The notes under the pieces were generated by a model. The model was not told where the DNA came from. It ran no database searches and saw only the letters and a list, made by a program, of their open reading frames with translations. 64,000 bases of DNA, taken from CAYSCZ01 sp051155775. Lineage in GTDB: Bacteria > Bacteroidota > Bacteroidia > Cytophagales > Cyclobacteriaceae. The DNA is taken from NCBI GenBank assembly GCA_051155775.1, contig DAXETV010000021.1, positions 38,625 through 102,624 on the forward strand, written 5' to 3'. Made by a program: the position numbers and the translations under genes. Shown piece by piece: positions 37,648-46,239 of this stretch (positions are counted from its first letter, which is position 1; each line of letters opens with the position of its first letter).

Positions 37648-38109
37648 ATGGAACTTAATGAGTTAAAAGGCAAAACCCTGAACCGATGTATTGAAATTAT
37701 TGAAGATAAAATTGTTAAAATAAAAGCAGAAATCAACAACGTTCAGGAATCGGCAAATGAAGAAACCAAAAGCTCCGCGGGGGATAAATATGAAACAGCA
37801 AGGGCTATGGCTATGATTGAAAAAGAAAACCTGGGCAAGCAACTGGCTGAACTTTTAAAACAATACCAAATCCTAAAGTCAATTATTCCAGGACAAAACC
37901 ATCATAAAACGCAAATGGGGAGTTTAATACACGCATCAAATGATAATTATTATTTTGTTGCTATTAGTTTAGGATTCGTCTCCATCAATAAAAAAACCTG
38001 TATTGTAATTTCTCCTGTGTCGCCCCTCGGAAAAGTTCTTACTGAAAAGGTTGTGGGGGAGAAAATAGAATTCAACAACCAAGAAATGACCTTGCTAGAT
38101 TTTGCTTAA
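37648..38109 (+). CDS. GreA/GreB-like C-terminal domain protein
   Basis: A 153-residue protein with an N-terminal antiparallel coiled coil (about 1-80, including SSAGDKYETARAMAMIEKEN) and a small FKBP-like beta domain (about 90-150; ISPVSPLGKVLTEKVVGEKI). The layout resembles GreA/GreB transcript-cleavage factors, but the acidic tip residues of a true Gre factor are not obvious. Homologues in Bacteroidota are often mislabelled 3-oxoacyl-ACP synthase. RNA polymerase secondary-channel binding is a plausible inference. It starts two bases after the transporter stop and so shares its transcript. Confidence 0.72.
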   Translation: MELNELKGKTLNRCIEIIEDKIVKIKAEINNVQESANEETKSSAGDKYETARAMAMIEKENLGKQLAELLKQYQILKSIIPGQNHHKTQMGSLIHASNDNYYFVAISLGFVSINKKTCIVISPVSPLGKVLTEKVVGEKIEFNNQEMTLLDFA

Positions 38110-38159
38110 TAATAGAATTTGTTGGTATATTTCATTAGCTTCAAATAAAATCTATTAAT

Positions 38160-38732
38160 ATGGAAGCTAAAGAAGCACTCAATCAGTTAACAGAAGGAAA
38201 CAAGAGATATGCTTCAGGTAACCTGAAACATCCTCATACAGATATGTCATGGAGGGAATCGCTGACATCGGGTCAGCATCCTTTTGCCGTTATCCTAAGC
38301 TGTGCTGATTCCAGGGTAGTACCAGAGCTTATATTTGATGCCGGTTTAGGTGATTTATTTGTGATCAGAGTGGCCGGAAATATTGCCAAAGAAAAGGTTG
38401 TCGGCAGTATTGAATATGCGGTTAAATTCTTAGGAACTAAATTAATACTGGTATTGGGACATGAAAACTGCGGAGCAGTTAATGCCAGCCTTAGTGCCGA
38501 TGAGCCTGTTGGCCATATTGGAGCACTTATTGAAAAAATAAAGCCCGCCGTTTACATGGCCAAACGAATGAAAGGGGATCTGTTGACTAATGCGATACAG
38601 GTGAATGCTGAACTGGTTGCCGAAGAACTGAAAGATTCCAGACCGATACTACAGGAACATGTTGCGAGTGGAAATGTGAAAATTTTCCCGGCCTATTATC
38701 AACTCAGTAATGGTGAAGTGAAATTGCTCTGA
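38160..38732 (+). CDS. Beta-class carbonic anhydrase
   Basis: Hydrates CO2 to bicarbonate with a zinc cofactor; 190 residues, cytoplasmic. The zinc ligands and catalytic dyad are plain: SCADSRVVPELIF (Cys, Asp and Arg) and LVLGHENCGAV (His and Cys). FVIRVAGNIAKE and SIEYAVKFLG are further family motifs. It lacks a signal peptide. It is 50 bases behind the GreA-like gene, closing the co-directional run; no terminator with a T tract follows, only a weak imperfect hairpin near 38740. Confidence 0.95.
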   Translation: MEAKEALNQLTEGNKRYASGNLKHPHTDMSWRESLTSGQHPFAVILSCADSRVVPELIFDAGLGDLFVIRVAGNIAKEKVVGSIEYAVKFLGTKLILVLGHENCGAVNASLSADEPVGHIGALIEKIKPAVYMAKRMKGDLLTNAIQVNAELVAEELKDSRPILQEHVASGNVKIFPAYYQLSNGEVKLL

Positions 38733-38786
38733 AATAAACCCGATACCTTAAAAATACCGGGTCCAAATCTATCAATGTTTTACCAT

Positions 38787-39119
38787 TTATTTTTCAGCAG
38801 CGCTTTTTGAAATCCTGATGGTCCTGGTACCTATGATTCCAAATGTAATGGAGTTAATTAGCACATCTCCAAAAGAAATTGTTTCGCGAACTGTATAGTT
38901 TTCTGCCCCTTCTGCAACGTCCTCAACAGTAAGATCATCTAGTGGTATTCCAGAAAAAAGGTATAGTTTCTTTCTCTTTACATCATATTCTGAAATCGTT
39001 TTACCACTGTAAGTACCACCATCTCCTACGGTATGCATGGTAACATAACAGCTTGACAGCATTACAGTGATCACAAGAAAAGCAATTGATTTGATAAAAA
39101 TTTTGTGGGTAGTTTTCAT
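38787..39119 (-). CDS. Bor-like small lipoprotein
   Basis: A 110-residue lipoprotein: basic start, hydrophobic stretch IKSIAFLVITVMLSSC with the lipobox Cys at about 24. The mature part has the layout of the Bor/Iss family (YLFSGIPLDD, then an EGAENYTVRETISFGDVLIN and ITFGIIGTRTIRI ending), which in lambda phage is an outer-membrane serum-resistance lipoprotein. The match is by pattern, so Bor-like is a cautious label. It converges with the carbonic anhydrase gene and stands alone. Confidence 0.7.
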   Translation of the reverse strand: MKTTHKIFIKSIAFLVITVMLSSCYVTMHTVGDGGTYSGKTISEYDVKRKKLYLFSGIPLDDLTVEDVAEGAENYTVRETISFGDVLINSITFGIIGTRTIRISKSAAEK

Positions 39120-39287
39120 TATTATTAATATTATTTAATTGTTGGTTAAATATAGAGATTATTCATGTATGGTTGATTATTTATATATTAATAATAATCG
39201 GCCTTTTTAATAATCAATCATCGTGAATTAATTTCAGGTAACGCAATTATTTTATAGTTATATTTAAATTAAAATGACTTTTTTAAT

Positions 39288-39830
39288 TTGGACTCATTAG
39301 AAGCTCAAAGAATAGCATTTGCCGATAGGAAATTTCTGGCAACTCCACTAGCGGGGCTTATCGTTTGGCTAATTGTAGGAATATCAGGAATAATTTTCCC
39401 GGTTCAAATTACAGTATGGGTATTATTCATCGGAACTGGCAGCATAGTATATCTAGGTATGTTCATATCAAGATTCACAGGCGAAAACTTTTTGGATAAG
39501 AGTAAGCCTAAAAATACTTTTGATGAACTATTTTTATTTAATGTAGGCCAGTCGGTAATAGTTTATGCAATAGCCATCCCGTTCTTTATCATCGACTACA
39601 CTTCTTTACCGCTTTCAGTGGGAATACTTACCGGCACCATGTGGTTACCTTTTTCATGGATAATCAAACACTGGGTAGGGATATTTCACGCCATTACCAG
39701 AGCGGTTTCAGTAGTAGCACTATGGTATGCCTTGCCTGATTATAGATTTATAGTTATTCCTTTTGCAATTGTGATAATCTATATCTTCACCCTTATAGTC
39801 CTGCAAAATCGCAAAACTAATTCCTGTTAA
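39288..39830 (+). CDS. Multi-span membrane protein (DUF7010-like)
   Basis: A 180-residue integral membrane protein with about five to six hydrophobic segments (LAGLIVWLIVGISGIIF, ITVWVLFIGTGSIVYLGMF, VIVYAIAIPFFII, ILTGTMWLPFSWI, FIVIPFAIVIIYIFTLIVL). The N-terminal AQRIAFADRKFLATPLAG is reminiscent of DUF7010; no function is known for it. The only available start in the frame is TTG at 39288, since an in-frame stop lies 18 bases upstream and the ATG at 39274 is out of frame. Its stop codon overlaps that of the convergent S9 peptidase (39827-39830). Confidence 0.72.
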   Translation: MDSLEAQRIAFADRKFLATPLAGLIVWLIVGISGIIFPVQITVWVLFIGTGSIVYLGMFISRFTGENFLDKSKPKNTFDELFLFNVGQSVIVYAIAIPFFIIDYTSLPLSVGILTGTMWLPFSWIIKHWVGIFHAITRAVSVVALWYALPDYRFIVIPFAIVIIYIFTLIVLQNRKTNSC

Positions 39831-41854
39831 TCCCTATATTTCTCAAACCAGCCTAAAATGTAGGTGATTTTAGCAACAAGATTACTTGGTTTGTTAGCAA
39901 TACCGTGTGAAGCCCCGGGTATGCGTACCATGGCGGTTTCAACCTCATTAAGCTTTAAGGCTGCATAAAATTGCTCAGACTCGGCAATCGGTGTTCGATA
40001 ATCTTCTTCACCGGTTAAAAGCATGGTAGGTGTGGTAACATTTTCAACGTATGAAATGGGTGATCGCTTGAGGTAAGCTTCAGGATTCTCCCAGGGCTTC
40101 TCAGGAAACCAGTACTTGTAAAAGAAACCCAATCCGTCGGCATACAAAACAAAGCTGTACCAGTTGATAACTGGTTTAGCAACTACCGCCGCCTTAAAAC
40201 GATCAGTCTTGCCCACAATCCAGGCTGTGAGCACACCTCCGCCGCTGCCTCCTGTCACAAACAGGTTATCTTCGTCAATGTATCCTTTATCAATTACCGC
40301 ATCTACTCCAGACATAAGATCAAAATAATCCTGGTTAGGGTAATTATGATGGATCAGGTTACCAAAGTCAGCGCCATAGCCACTGCTTCCTCTTGGGTTG
40401 GTATACAAAACCACATAACCTTTGGCTGCATAGGCTTGAATCTCAGCTGAAAACACTTTCCCATAACTTGCAAACGGCCCACCGTGGATCTCCAGGATCA
40501 GCGGGTATTTTTTCTTGGGATCAAAATTTGGCGGCTTCACAATCCACCCCTGAATCCTTTGTTGATCGTAAGAAGACTCATACCACATTTCTTCAACAGC
40601 TCCCAGCTGCCTAAAACTGAAGAGGTCATCATTTAATGAAGTCAACCGGTGGTTGGTTGAACCATCTCCCACACCAAGATCTGCAGGATGGTCGGTATCC
40701 CCATCAGTGTAGGCATAATGTCCATTATTGCTTACCGAATAAGCAGCAGCATTATATGGCCTTCCTATTGATAATCCTCCAAGAGCTGCAGCCATCTCTT
40801 CAATTTTTCCCTTTAGCGTCACATAAGCAAGTCTGGTCTCTCCTTTTTCGTCGTATTGAAAGTAAAGCCCTTTCCCTGATGTATCCCAGTTGATATTATC
40901 AATGCTTCGATCAAATTCAGTTGTAACCAGCTTACTATCACTTCCATCCTGATCCATTATGTAAAGCTTACTTTGCTGGTAACCAAGAAATTTGTCATCA
41001 AAACCCAGGTAGGCGATCTTATTGCCATCCGGTGAAATTACCGGACTAAAATCCGGCCCGTACCGATCAGTGAGTTTTTCTATCTTCCCGCTATTAATCT
41101 CAAGACTGTAGATTTCTGAATTTAATGGATTGAGGTCAGCTTTTTCATCCATATTGGCCGAAAAGTAGAGGTATTTATCATTCTTTCCCCATTCAGGGGG
41201 TCCTAAATCATATTCACCAAATGTTAACTGCCGAGGCGTTCCGCCTTCAACAGGTAAAATGAATAGCTGTTGGAAGCCTTGTTTCAGGTATCCCCTCCCA
41301 TCCCTTCGGTATGTAAAATCCTCAATAAATACCGGTGGTTCGTTCCATTCTGCGCCTTTTGGTTGTGTGGGGAGGGCAACTAATGGGTCAGGTTTTGAGG
41401 GAACAAACATCCGCATTGCGAGATAATCACCAGTATTTGACCAGGAAATAGCGTTTGGGGAGTTGGTAAGATTGGTTAATTGATAATTAATATTTTTATC
41501 AATTAATAGCATATGGATCTGACTTCTCCCGCTACGGTTAGAAACATAGATTAATTTCTTGCCATCGCGTGACCATCGTGGGCTACCATCTTTAAAGTTT
41601 CCGGTAGTCAGGGGATAATGATTGTCTCCGTCATAATCAATAATCCAAATATTCGATAAATTCTGATCTGACATCACATCCTTGAAGTTGCGGACATAAA
41701 CTACCCTGCTGCCATCTGGTGAGACCTGAGGGTCAGACACATATTCAAGGTTGAAAATATCCATCAATTGAAAAGTATTGGGTGGCTGGGCATGGGCGAT
41801 GGATATAGAAATCAACAGAAAGAAGAGTATTTTCAGGTTTGGCATTTTGATCAA
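39827..41854 (-). CDS. Exported S9-family prolyl oligopeptidase/dipeptidyl peptidase
   Basis: A 675-residue serine peptidase with a signal peptide (NLKILFFLLISISIAHA-QPP), so periplasmic or secreted. The N-terminal WD40-like propeller (about 35-400) has repeated DGSRVVYVRNF, PRWSRDGKKLIYVSN and PDGNKIAYLG blades. The C-terminal hydrolase domain (about 420-675) contains the nucleophile in VTGGSGGGVLTAW, the acid in LTGEEDYRTPIAE and the His in PGASHGIANKP. Such enzymes trim oligopeptides for uptake. It is convergent with the membrane protein (overlapping stops) and divergent from the DinB gene. Confidence 0.93.
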   Translation of the reverse strand: MIKMPNLKILFFLLISISIAHAQPPNTFQLMDIFNLEYVSDPQVSPDGSRVVYVRNFKDVMSDQNLSNIWIIDYDGDNHYPLTTGNFKDGSPRWSRDGKKLIYVSNRSGRSQIHMLLIDKNINYQLTNLTNSPNAISWSNTGDYLAMRMFVPSKPDPLVALPTQPKGAEWNEPPVFIEDFTYRRDGRGYLKQGFQQLFILPVEGGTPRQLTFGEYDLGPPEWGKNDKYLYFSANMDEKADLNPLNSEIYSLEINSGKIEKLTDRYGPDFSPVISPDGNKIAYLGFDDKFLGYQQSKLYIMDQDGSDSKLVTTEFDRSIDNINWDTSGKGLYFQYDEKGETRLAYVTLKGKIEEMAAALGGLSIGRPYNAAAYSVSNNGHYAYTDGDTDHPADLGVGDGSTNHRLTSLNDDLFSFRQLGAVEEMWYESSYDQQRIQGWIVKPPNFDPKKKYPLILEIHGGPFASYGKVFSAEIQAYAAKGYVVLYTNPRGSSGYGADFGNLIHHNYPNQDYFDLMSGVDAVIDKGYIDEDNLFVTGGSGGGVLTAWIVGKTDRFKAAVVAKPVINWYSFVLYADGLGFFYKYWFPEKPWENPEAYLKRSPISYVENVTTPTMLLTGEEDYRTPIAESEQFYAALKLNEVETAMVRIPGASHGIANKPSNLVAKITYILGWFEKYRD

Positions 41855-41960
41855 ATTGTTAAAAGCTTGAAAGATAAGTATTTAAATTAAATGAATAATC
41901 ATAAAACTGATTATTAGCTTTACTATCATAAGGATTAAATTATATACAAATACAGAAATA

Positions 41961-42479
41961 ATGCACACCAACAACCTTGAAACTGAGTTTATAAACAACG
42001 CCATATTCCGGATGAATGAAAATACTCCACGCATAAAAAAGTGTTTTGTAGAACTGACCGAAAAAGAAATCTGGAAGCGCCACAACCCATCATCCAACAG
42101 CATTGGTAATCTGGTCCTTCATATTTGTGGTAACATTACCCAGTATATTATTTCAGGATTAGGTGGAGCGGCTGATAACCGGCAAAGGGACGCTGAATTT
42201 ATAACCTCCGGTGGTTTCAGTAAAAGTGAGTTATTGGATGACTTAACCAAAACGGTTAATAAAGCCAATAATATTATGCTTAAATTGACGCGAAAGGATT
42301 TGCAGCTTGTTCGCTCGGTACAGGGTTTTGAGCTATCCGGAATGGGAATAACCATGCATGTGGTTGAGCACTATTCGTACCACACCGGGCAGATTGCGTT
42401 CTACACGAAGTTGCTGAAAGAAAAAGATTTAGGTTTTTATGCTAACCTTGATTTGAATGTTAAAAATATCGGTCAATAG
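41961..42479 (+). CDS. DinB-family (DUF1572-type) protein
   Basis: A 172-residue four-helix-bundle protein of the DinB/YfiT superfamily. The metal-binding histidines are seen in LVLHICGNITQY and MHVVEHYSYHTGQI, typical of the DUF1572 branch. Members include metal-dependent thiol-dependent transferases and resistance proteins; no substrate can be assigned. It starts 106 bases from the divergent S9 peptidase and is followed by a near-palindrome and a GC-rich non-coding island. Confidence 0.87.
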   Translation: MHTNNLETEFINNAIFRMNENTPRIKKCFVELTEKEIWKRHNPSSNSIGNLVLHICGNITQYIISGLGGAADNRQRDAEFITSGGFSKSELLDDLTKTVNKANNIMLKLTRKDLQLVRSVQGFELSGMGITMHVVEHYSYHTGQIAFYTKLLKEKDLGFYANLDLNVKNIGQ

Positions 42480-42829
42480 TGTTCCATGGTTTTCGAAATT
42501 CCATGGCTCATAAGCTCTTGAATATACCTTGAGTTGATGCCCGGCTCCATAAGAAGATAATTATAATCAGGAAACAATAAGATTTTAAATATTGCAAATA
42601 CCAACCATGCCTGGCAGGCGGTTTATTGGATCAATGGCAGGAGCCGGTCCGGGACCGAAATGACCGGTACATTGGCAGACCCGGACGGCGGATGGCCATG
42701 GTGTGGAAGGATGGGCCGTGATCTTTGGGTTAACTTAATATTAAATTCATGGCTGTTATCTTTCGCATTACAGAAAAAATTGTGATCCTTTATAAATTAG
42801 CTATTCAGTTGAATTAAAGTTTAATCCCA
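42480..42829. other. 350-base intergenic region with a palindrome and a GC-rich island
   Basis: Directly after the DinB stop lies a 23-base dyad (42484-42506: CCATGG, TTTCGAA core, CCATGG). From about 42600 to 42730 base composition turns strongly GC-rich, unlike the neighbouring AT-rich spacers, with short inverted motifs such as CGGTCCGGGACCG near 42640-42655. No gene can be supported: open frames are short and lack starts. The last 100 bases return to AT-rich sequence and hold a near -7 box (TATCTTTC). Confidence 0.5.
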
Positions 42830-43792
42830 ATGGCCAACATCGTCCTGTCACCTACCGCACTATCAGTATTTGGATGCATAGAAGTATCTGAGGAAGCCAT
42901 CACCAATTATGGGTACGCCATGCTGGCGGTAGCTGGTGCTGATCATCTGATTTCCGAGAAAGAAATGGAATGGCTGGATACGTATTTTTGTGAGTTATTC
43001 TTTATCCCGGATAGTATCAAAGAGAAATACAAAGCCTTTGATTTTAAGAGCGTGAACCTGGACGAAATTCTACCCAGGATAAATTTTGATACGGCTGTGA
43101 ATACTAAATTGCTCTTGGTTTACCACAGCGTAAACATGGCGACTGCAGACGAATATTACCACCGAAAAGAGCAAATGGCCCTGGCGAGTGCTGCAAAAAT
43201 TCTGAACATCTCCCGCTATCACGTGCGGGCCATAGAGCAACTTTCCTGGTTGGAAAGATCACTGACCGAGATGAGGAAGGCAATATTTGAAGTGGATTAT
43301 GAAGGCAAAGTGGCCGTTATGCCCAATGAAAAAGATAAAATCAGACTCAACGTCTGGGTCACCAAGTATTTCGGGCACTCTTTTACCACCTATGATTCGC
43401 TTCAGAATTATTACCGGTTGATTATGAGTATATGCGGATCGGATGGAAACATATCAGAAGCTGAGATAGACTGGCTGGAAATGACAGCCCTGATGGCAGG
43501 TACGCCTCCGGAGATCATAGAATCACTCCGGGCATTTGATTACAGGAACAGGGATGTGAGTGAGTTCATCACCAATATCGTGACGGACGTCCACCAAAAC
43601 TTTGAACGCATCAGCCTTTATCTTGCCATGTATATGTGCCGTGCGGACGGTGTTTATGCTGATGAAGAAAAGCGGACGATACGGGATGCTGCCCATTTGC
43701 TCAACGTGGACCAGGAAGTAATTGATTATTTAGAAAACCTGGTGGAAATGGAAATTTCTGTGGACCGGTTCCGGTTGAGAATTCTTCGATAA
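42830..43792 (+). CDS. Tandem TerB-like domain protein
   Basis: A 320-residue soluble protein built from two copies of a TerB-type all-helical domain. Each copy shows the acidic loop plus helix pattern: GADHLISEKEMEWLDTYF with TADEYYHRKEQMALASAAKI in the first (about 25-140), and GSDGNISEAEIDWLEMTAL with RADGVYADEEKRTIRDAAHL in the second (about 190-305). TerB domains bind metal ions and appear in tellurite-resistance and phage-defence-linked systems, but no other ter gene is near. A role in metal or stress sensing is possible, not shown. Its coding sequence is somewhat richer in GC than most neighbours. Confidence 0.78.
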   Translation: MANIVLSPTALSVFGCIEVSEEAITNYGYAMLAVAGADHLISEKEMEWLDTYFCELFFIPDSIKEKYKAFDFKSVNLDEILPRINFDTAVNTKLLLVYHSVNMATADEYYHRKEQMALASAAKILNISRYHVRAIEQLSWLERSLTEMRKAIFEVDYEGKVAVMPNEKDKIRLNVWVTKYFGHSFTTYDSLQNYYRLIMSICGSDGNISEAEIDWLEMTALMAGTPPEIIESLRAFDYRNRDVSEFITNIVTDVHQNFERISLYLAMYMCRADGVYADEEKRTIRDAAHLLNVDQEVIDYLENLVEMEISVDRFRLRILR

Positions 43793-43941
43793 CCTAAAAT
43801 CCCTGGTAAATAAAAAGATTTTGATTACCTGAGCCACCTGAGAGGTAGAAGATAATTTGAATGTTAAGGGTGTCACTAAAATCGCTTTTTAGTCTATACC
43901 GATTAGTTTTTTGATGTTTAACCAGCAATTAAGGGAAACCA

Positions 43942-44868
43942 TCAGGATTTTGGCCTGGCTATCACGGTCATCACTCCAAGACTGATCCATCGCTCTAGCA
44001 GTTGTATGGGAAAAGTGAGGATTTTACCAAAGAGAAAGGGAATAAATTTACGTTCCAGGGGTTGAGACCAATTGATTTGTTGTCTTTCCTGTTCTCCTAA
44101 CCAATAGACCACCCAGGGGTCCATGGATCCATAAGATTTTATTGAATCAACCTGCCATCCATTTTGTGTAAGCATATTGGTTATGGTTTTGGGCGTGAAA
44201 AGCATTGTATGTCGAGGTGTATGGTAACCTCCCCAGCATTCTTTTTGCCATTTCCTGCTGAGCGAGTCATAATTGGGCACCTCAATGATCAGCTTGGTAG
44301 TAGGCGTTGACCATTGCTTAACCTGTTGGAGCGTTTGCTTCGGATGGTAATCATGCTCCAGATAATGCCACATGGTGATAACATCAAAAGGGGCATCAGG
44401 TAAATCAATATTGATGTCGCCGGTGGCCAGGTTTATTTCCCGGAAACCCTCTTCATCCTTCCATCCTTCATTGGTGAAATCTATTCCATAAGATTGTACT
44501 TTAAATTTCTTTTGGATCGTTTTAAGAAAAGTAGGCTTTCCACATCCAACATCCAAAATATTTGTTTCGGGATTAAGGTTTTTGCTTCTTCTTACCAGAT
44601 CTACCCTTTTATTGTCCATTTCATTGATGCCTTTTTCGGCAAGCCAGGCATACTTTCCCCAGGCTTTCGGGCCTTGATAAGGCAAATAGTACGACGGGTA
44701 ATACCTACCAATATCCGCTTTGGGTATCCTGGGATTCAGATAAACAAGGCTACAGTCACCACATTGCACAAAACTAAATGTATGTTTTTCAACCATCATC
44801 ATGGTTTGGGTTTCTATCAGATGATGGTAGTTTTCGGAATCACAATTAGGACAATTTAGTAGCTGCAT
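43942..44868 (-). CDS. Class I methyltransferase with N-terminal zinc ribbon
   Basis: A 308-residue SAM-dependent methyltransferase of the Methyltransf_23 layout. The N-terminal treble-clef/zinc ribbon has CPNCDSENY and QCGDCSLVYLNPR. The core shows ILDVGCGKPTFLKTIQKK (motif I), QSYGIDFTNEGW, and FDVITMWHYLEHDYHP with typical late GGYHTPRHTMLFTPKTI. This family often methylates sugars or lipid-linked substrates in cell-surface polymer synthesis, which is inference here. It lies 36 bases downstream of the SDR gene on the same strand. Confidence 0.87.
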   Translation of the reverse strand: MQLLNCPNCDSENYHHLIETQTMMMVEKHTFSFVQCGDCSLVYLNPRIPKADIGRYYPSYYLPYQGPKAWGKYAWLAEKGINEMDNKRVDLVRRSKNLNPETNILDVGCGKPTFLKTIQKKFKVQSYGIDFTNEGWKDEEGFREINLATGDINIDLPDAPFDVITMWHYLEHDYHPKQTLQQVKQWSTPTTKLIIEVPNYDSLSRKWQKECWGGYHTPRHTMLFTPKTITNMLTQNGWQVDSIKSYGSMDPWVVYWLGEQERQQINWSQPLERKFIPFLFGKILTFPIQLLERWISLGVMTVIARPKS

Positions 44869-44904
44869 AGATCACAGCAATCTATTGCTTTTTTATTGAT
44901 GCTA

Positions 44905-45684
44905 TTAATTCTTTTCTTGCATTTTCCTAACCGTTTTCAGGATTGTTCTTTTTGGCAGCAGTTTTACTGACTTAGCTAATGCTTTGTTTAGTGTTCCATG
45001 AATAGCCACCAATTTACCTTTCATCATCGCATCATACCCAAAGATCGCCACATCTTTTGAGGTAGGTAATTTTCTTCCTTTCACTATATTGGTATCTTCG
45101 ATATTGGCAACCGACTGAAAACCTGAGGTTGTAGGGCCTGGGCATAATGCCGTTACAGTTACGCCATATTCTTCCCATTCATTGGCTATACCTTCAGAAA
45201 ATGCTTGTACAAAGTGCTTGGTAGCGAAATAAACAGACATCAATGGGCCAGGCTGGAATGCCGCTGTTGATGATAGGTTCATAATTTTTCCGGACCGCCT
45301 TGCCACCATATCTGCTCCGAATAATTTTGTAAGTAATGTAAGCGCCAGGATATTTAAATTAATCATCATCTCCTCTTTCTCCCAGTCTGTCTCATGGAAT
45401 AACCCGAAATCACCAAATCCGGCGTTGTTGATCAGGAATTCAACCTCAATATTTCTTTCCTTTATTTCATCATACACTTCACGGGCGCTATCAGGTACTG
45501 ATAAATCTTTGGGTATAATCAATACCTCTACTCCATAATCTTTTTCCAGCTGCTCTTTTAGTGCATTGAGTTTAGTGGTGCTTCGAGCCACCAGGATCAA
45601 ATCTGCCTTTTTTGAGGCATGTATCCTGGACAATTCCAAACCTATACCATTTGATGCGCCTGTGATTAATGCTACATTTTTCAT
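44905..45684 (-). CDS. SDR-family oxidoreductase
   Basis: A 259-residue short-chain dehydrogenase/reductase using NAD(P)H. Classical motifs are intact: the dinucleotide loop ITGASNGIGLELSRIH, NNAG in FLINNAGFGDFG, the Ser in KIMNLSSTAAF and the catalytic Tyr/Lys in YFATKHF. The PGPTTSGF stretch after the active site is usual for the DltE/YqjQ-like group that acts on lipids or uncertain carbonyls. Basic residues after strand 2 (ARSTTKL) favour NADPH. It precedes the zinc-ribbon methyltransferase on the same strand and may share its transcript. Confidence 0.92.
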   Translation of the reverse strand: MKNVALITGASNGIGLELSRIHASKKADLILVARSTTKLNALKEQLEKDYGVEVLIIPKDLSVPDSAREVYDEIKERNIEVEFLINNAGFGDFGLFHETDWEKEEMMINLNILALTLLTKLFGADMVARRSGKIMNLSSTAAFQPGPLMSVYFATKHFVQAFSEGIANEWEEYGVTVTALCPGPTTSGFQSVANIEDTNIVKGRKLPTSKDVAIFGYDAMMKGKLVAIHGTLNKALAKSVKLLPKRTILKTVRKMQEKN

Positions 45685-45782
45685 TTACTTAATAGTTTAG
45701 AGGAATTGCATTAAATGTAATCCCACATTAAAATTAATAATAGATGGCTTAATACATGGTATTAAAAGGCTTATTAAAGCAA

Positions 45783-46160
45783 TTATAAAAATTCATTTGA
45801 TTGATTTTTTTGCTTGATCTTCTCCGTCTGCAATTGATGATGCAATCCATTCATTTTTATCCAATGATTAAGGTCACCGGCTTCTTTCGGTTCAAGGGTT
45901 CTTATAGCTTTTTGATACTCTTTGATTAACAATTCTTTACTAAAACTCACCTTTTCCAATATCATTTTGTAGTAATCCAAAAATGTTGTCTTCATACGAT
46001 AAATTGTTTTGTTAAAACATATGTATGATCTCTGCTTCGTTATAAAAGTCGTTTTCAGATCATACCACCCAAATTTTATTATATATGACAGGGTTACTAA
46101 AAACAATACTACTAAAAGTATTATCATAAAAAATCGGTAAATTATACTCAATATTTTCAT
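45783..46160 (-). CDS. Small hypothetical protein, possible membrane-anchored form
   Basis: The open frame gives 125 residues: a strong hydrophobic segment (SIIYRFFMIILLVVLFLVTL) and then a conserved-looking helical part from residue 56 (KTTFLDYYKMILEKVSFSKE, then LLIKEYQKAIRTLEPKEAGD and LNHWIKMNGL). That part alone is similar in style to short soluble proteins of about 70 residues in Bacteroidota, so the true start may be ATG 45995; the sequence between the two starts reads poorly. No function is known. It is downstream of the Hsp20 terminator, so it has its own promoter. Confidence 0.6.
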   Translation of the reverse strand: MKILSIIYRFFMIILLVVLFLVTLSYIIKFGWYDLKTTFITKQRSYICFNKTIYRMKTTFLDYYKMILEKVSFSKELLIKEYQKAIRTLEPKEAGDLNHWIKMNGLHHQLQTEKIKQKNQSNEFL

Positions 46161-46207
46161 CTTATAATATTACCTGTTAAATATTTGAATGGTAAAATCA
46201 TTAAAAT

Positions 46208-46233
46208 AAAGGAAGGCTGAAATGCCTTCCTTT
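46208..46233 (-). terminator. Terminator of the first Hsp20 gene
   Basis: Stem AAAGGAAGGC (46208-46217) pairs perfectly with GCCTTCCTTT (46224-46233) around a six-base loop. On the minus strand it is followed by TATTTTAA. It lies just beyond the Hsp20 stop at 46240. Confidence 0.85.
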
Positions 46234-46239
46234 AGATAG

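Noticed and set aside
38737..38765. Terminator behind the carbonic anhydrase gene
   Set aside because: The stem is imperfect (a mismatch inside ACCCG..CGGGT) and there is no T tract.
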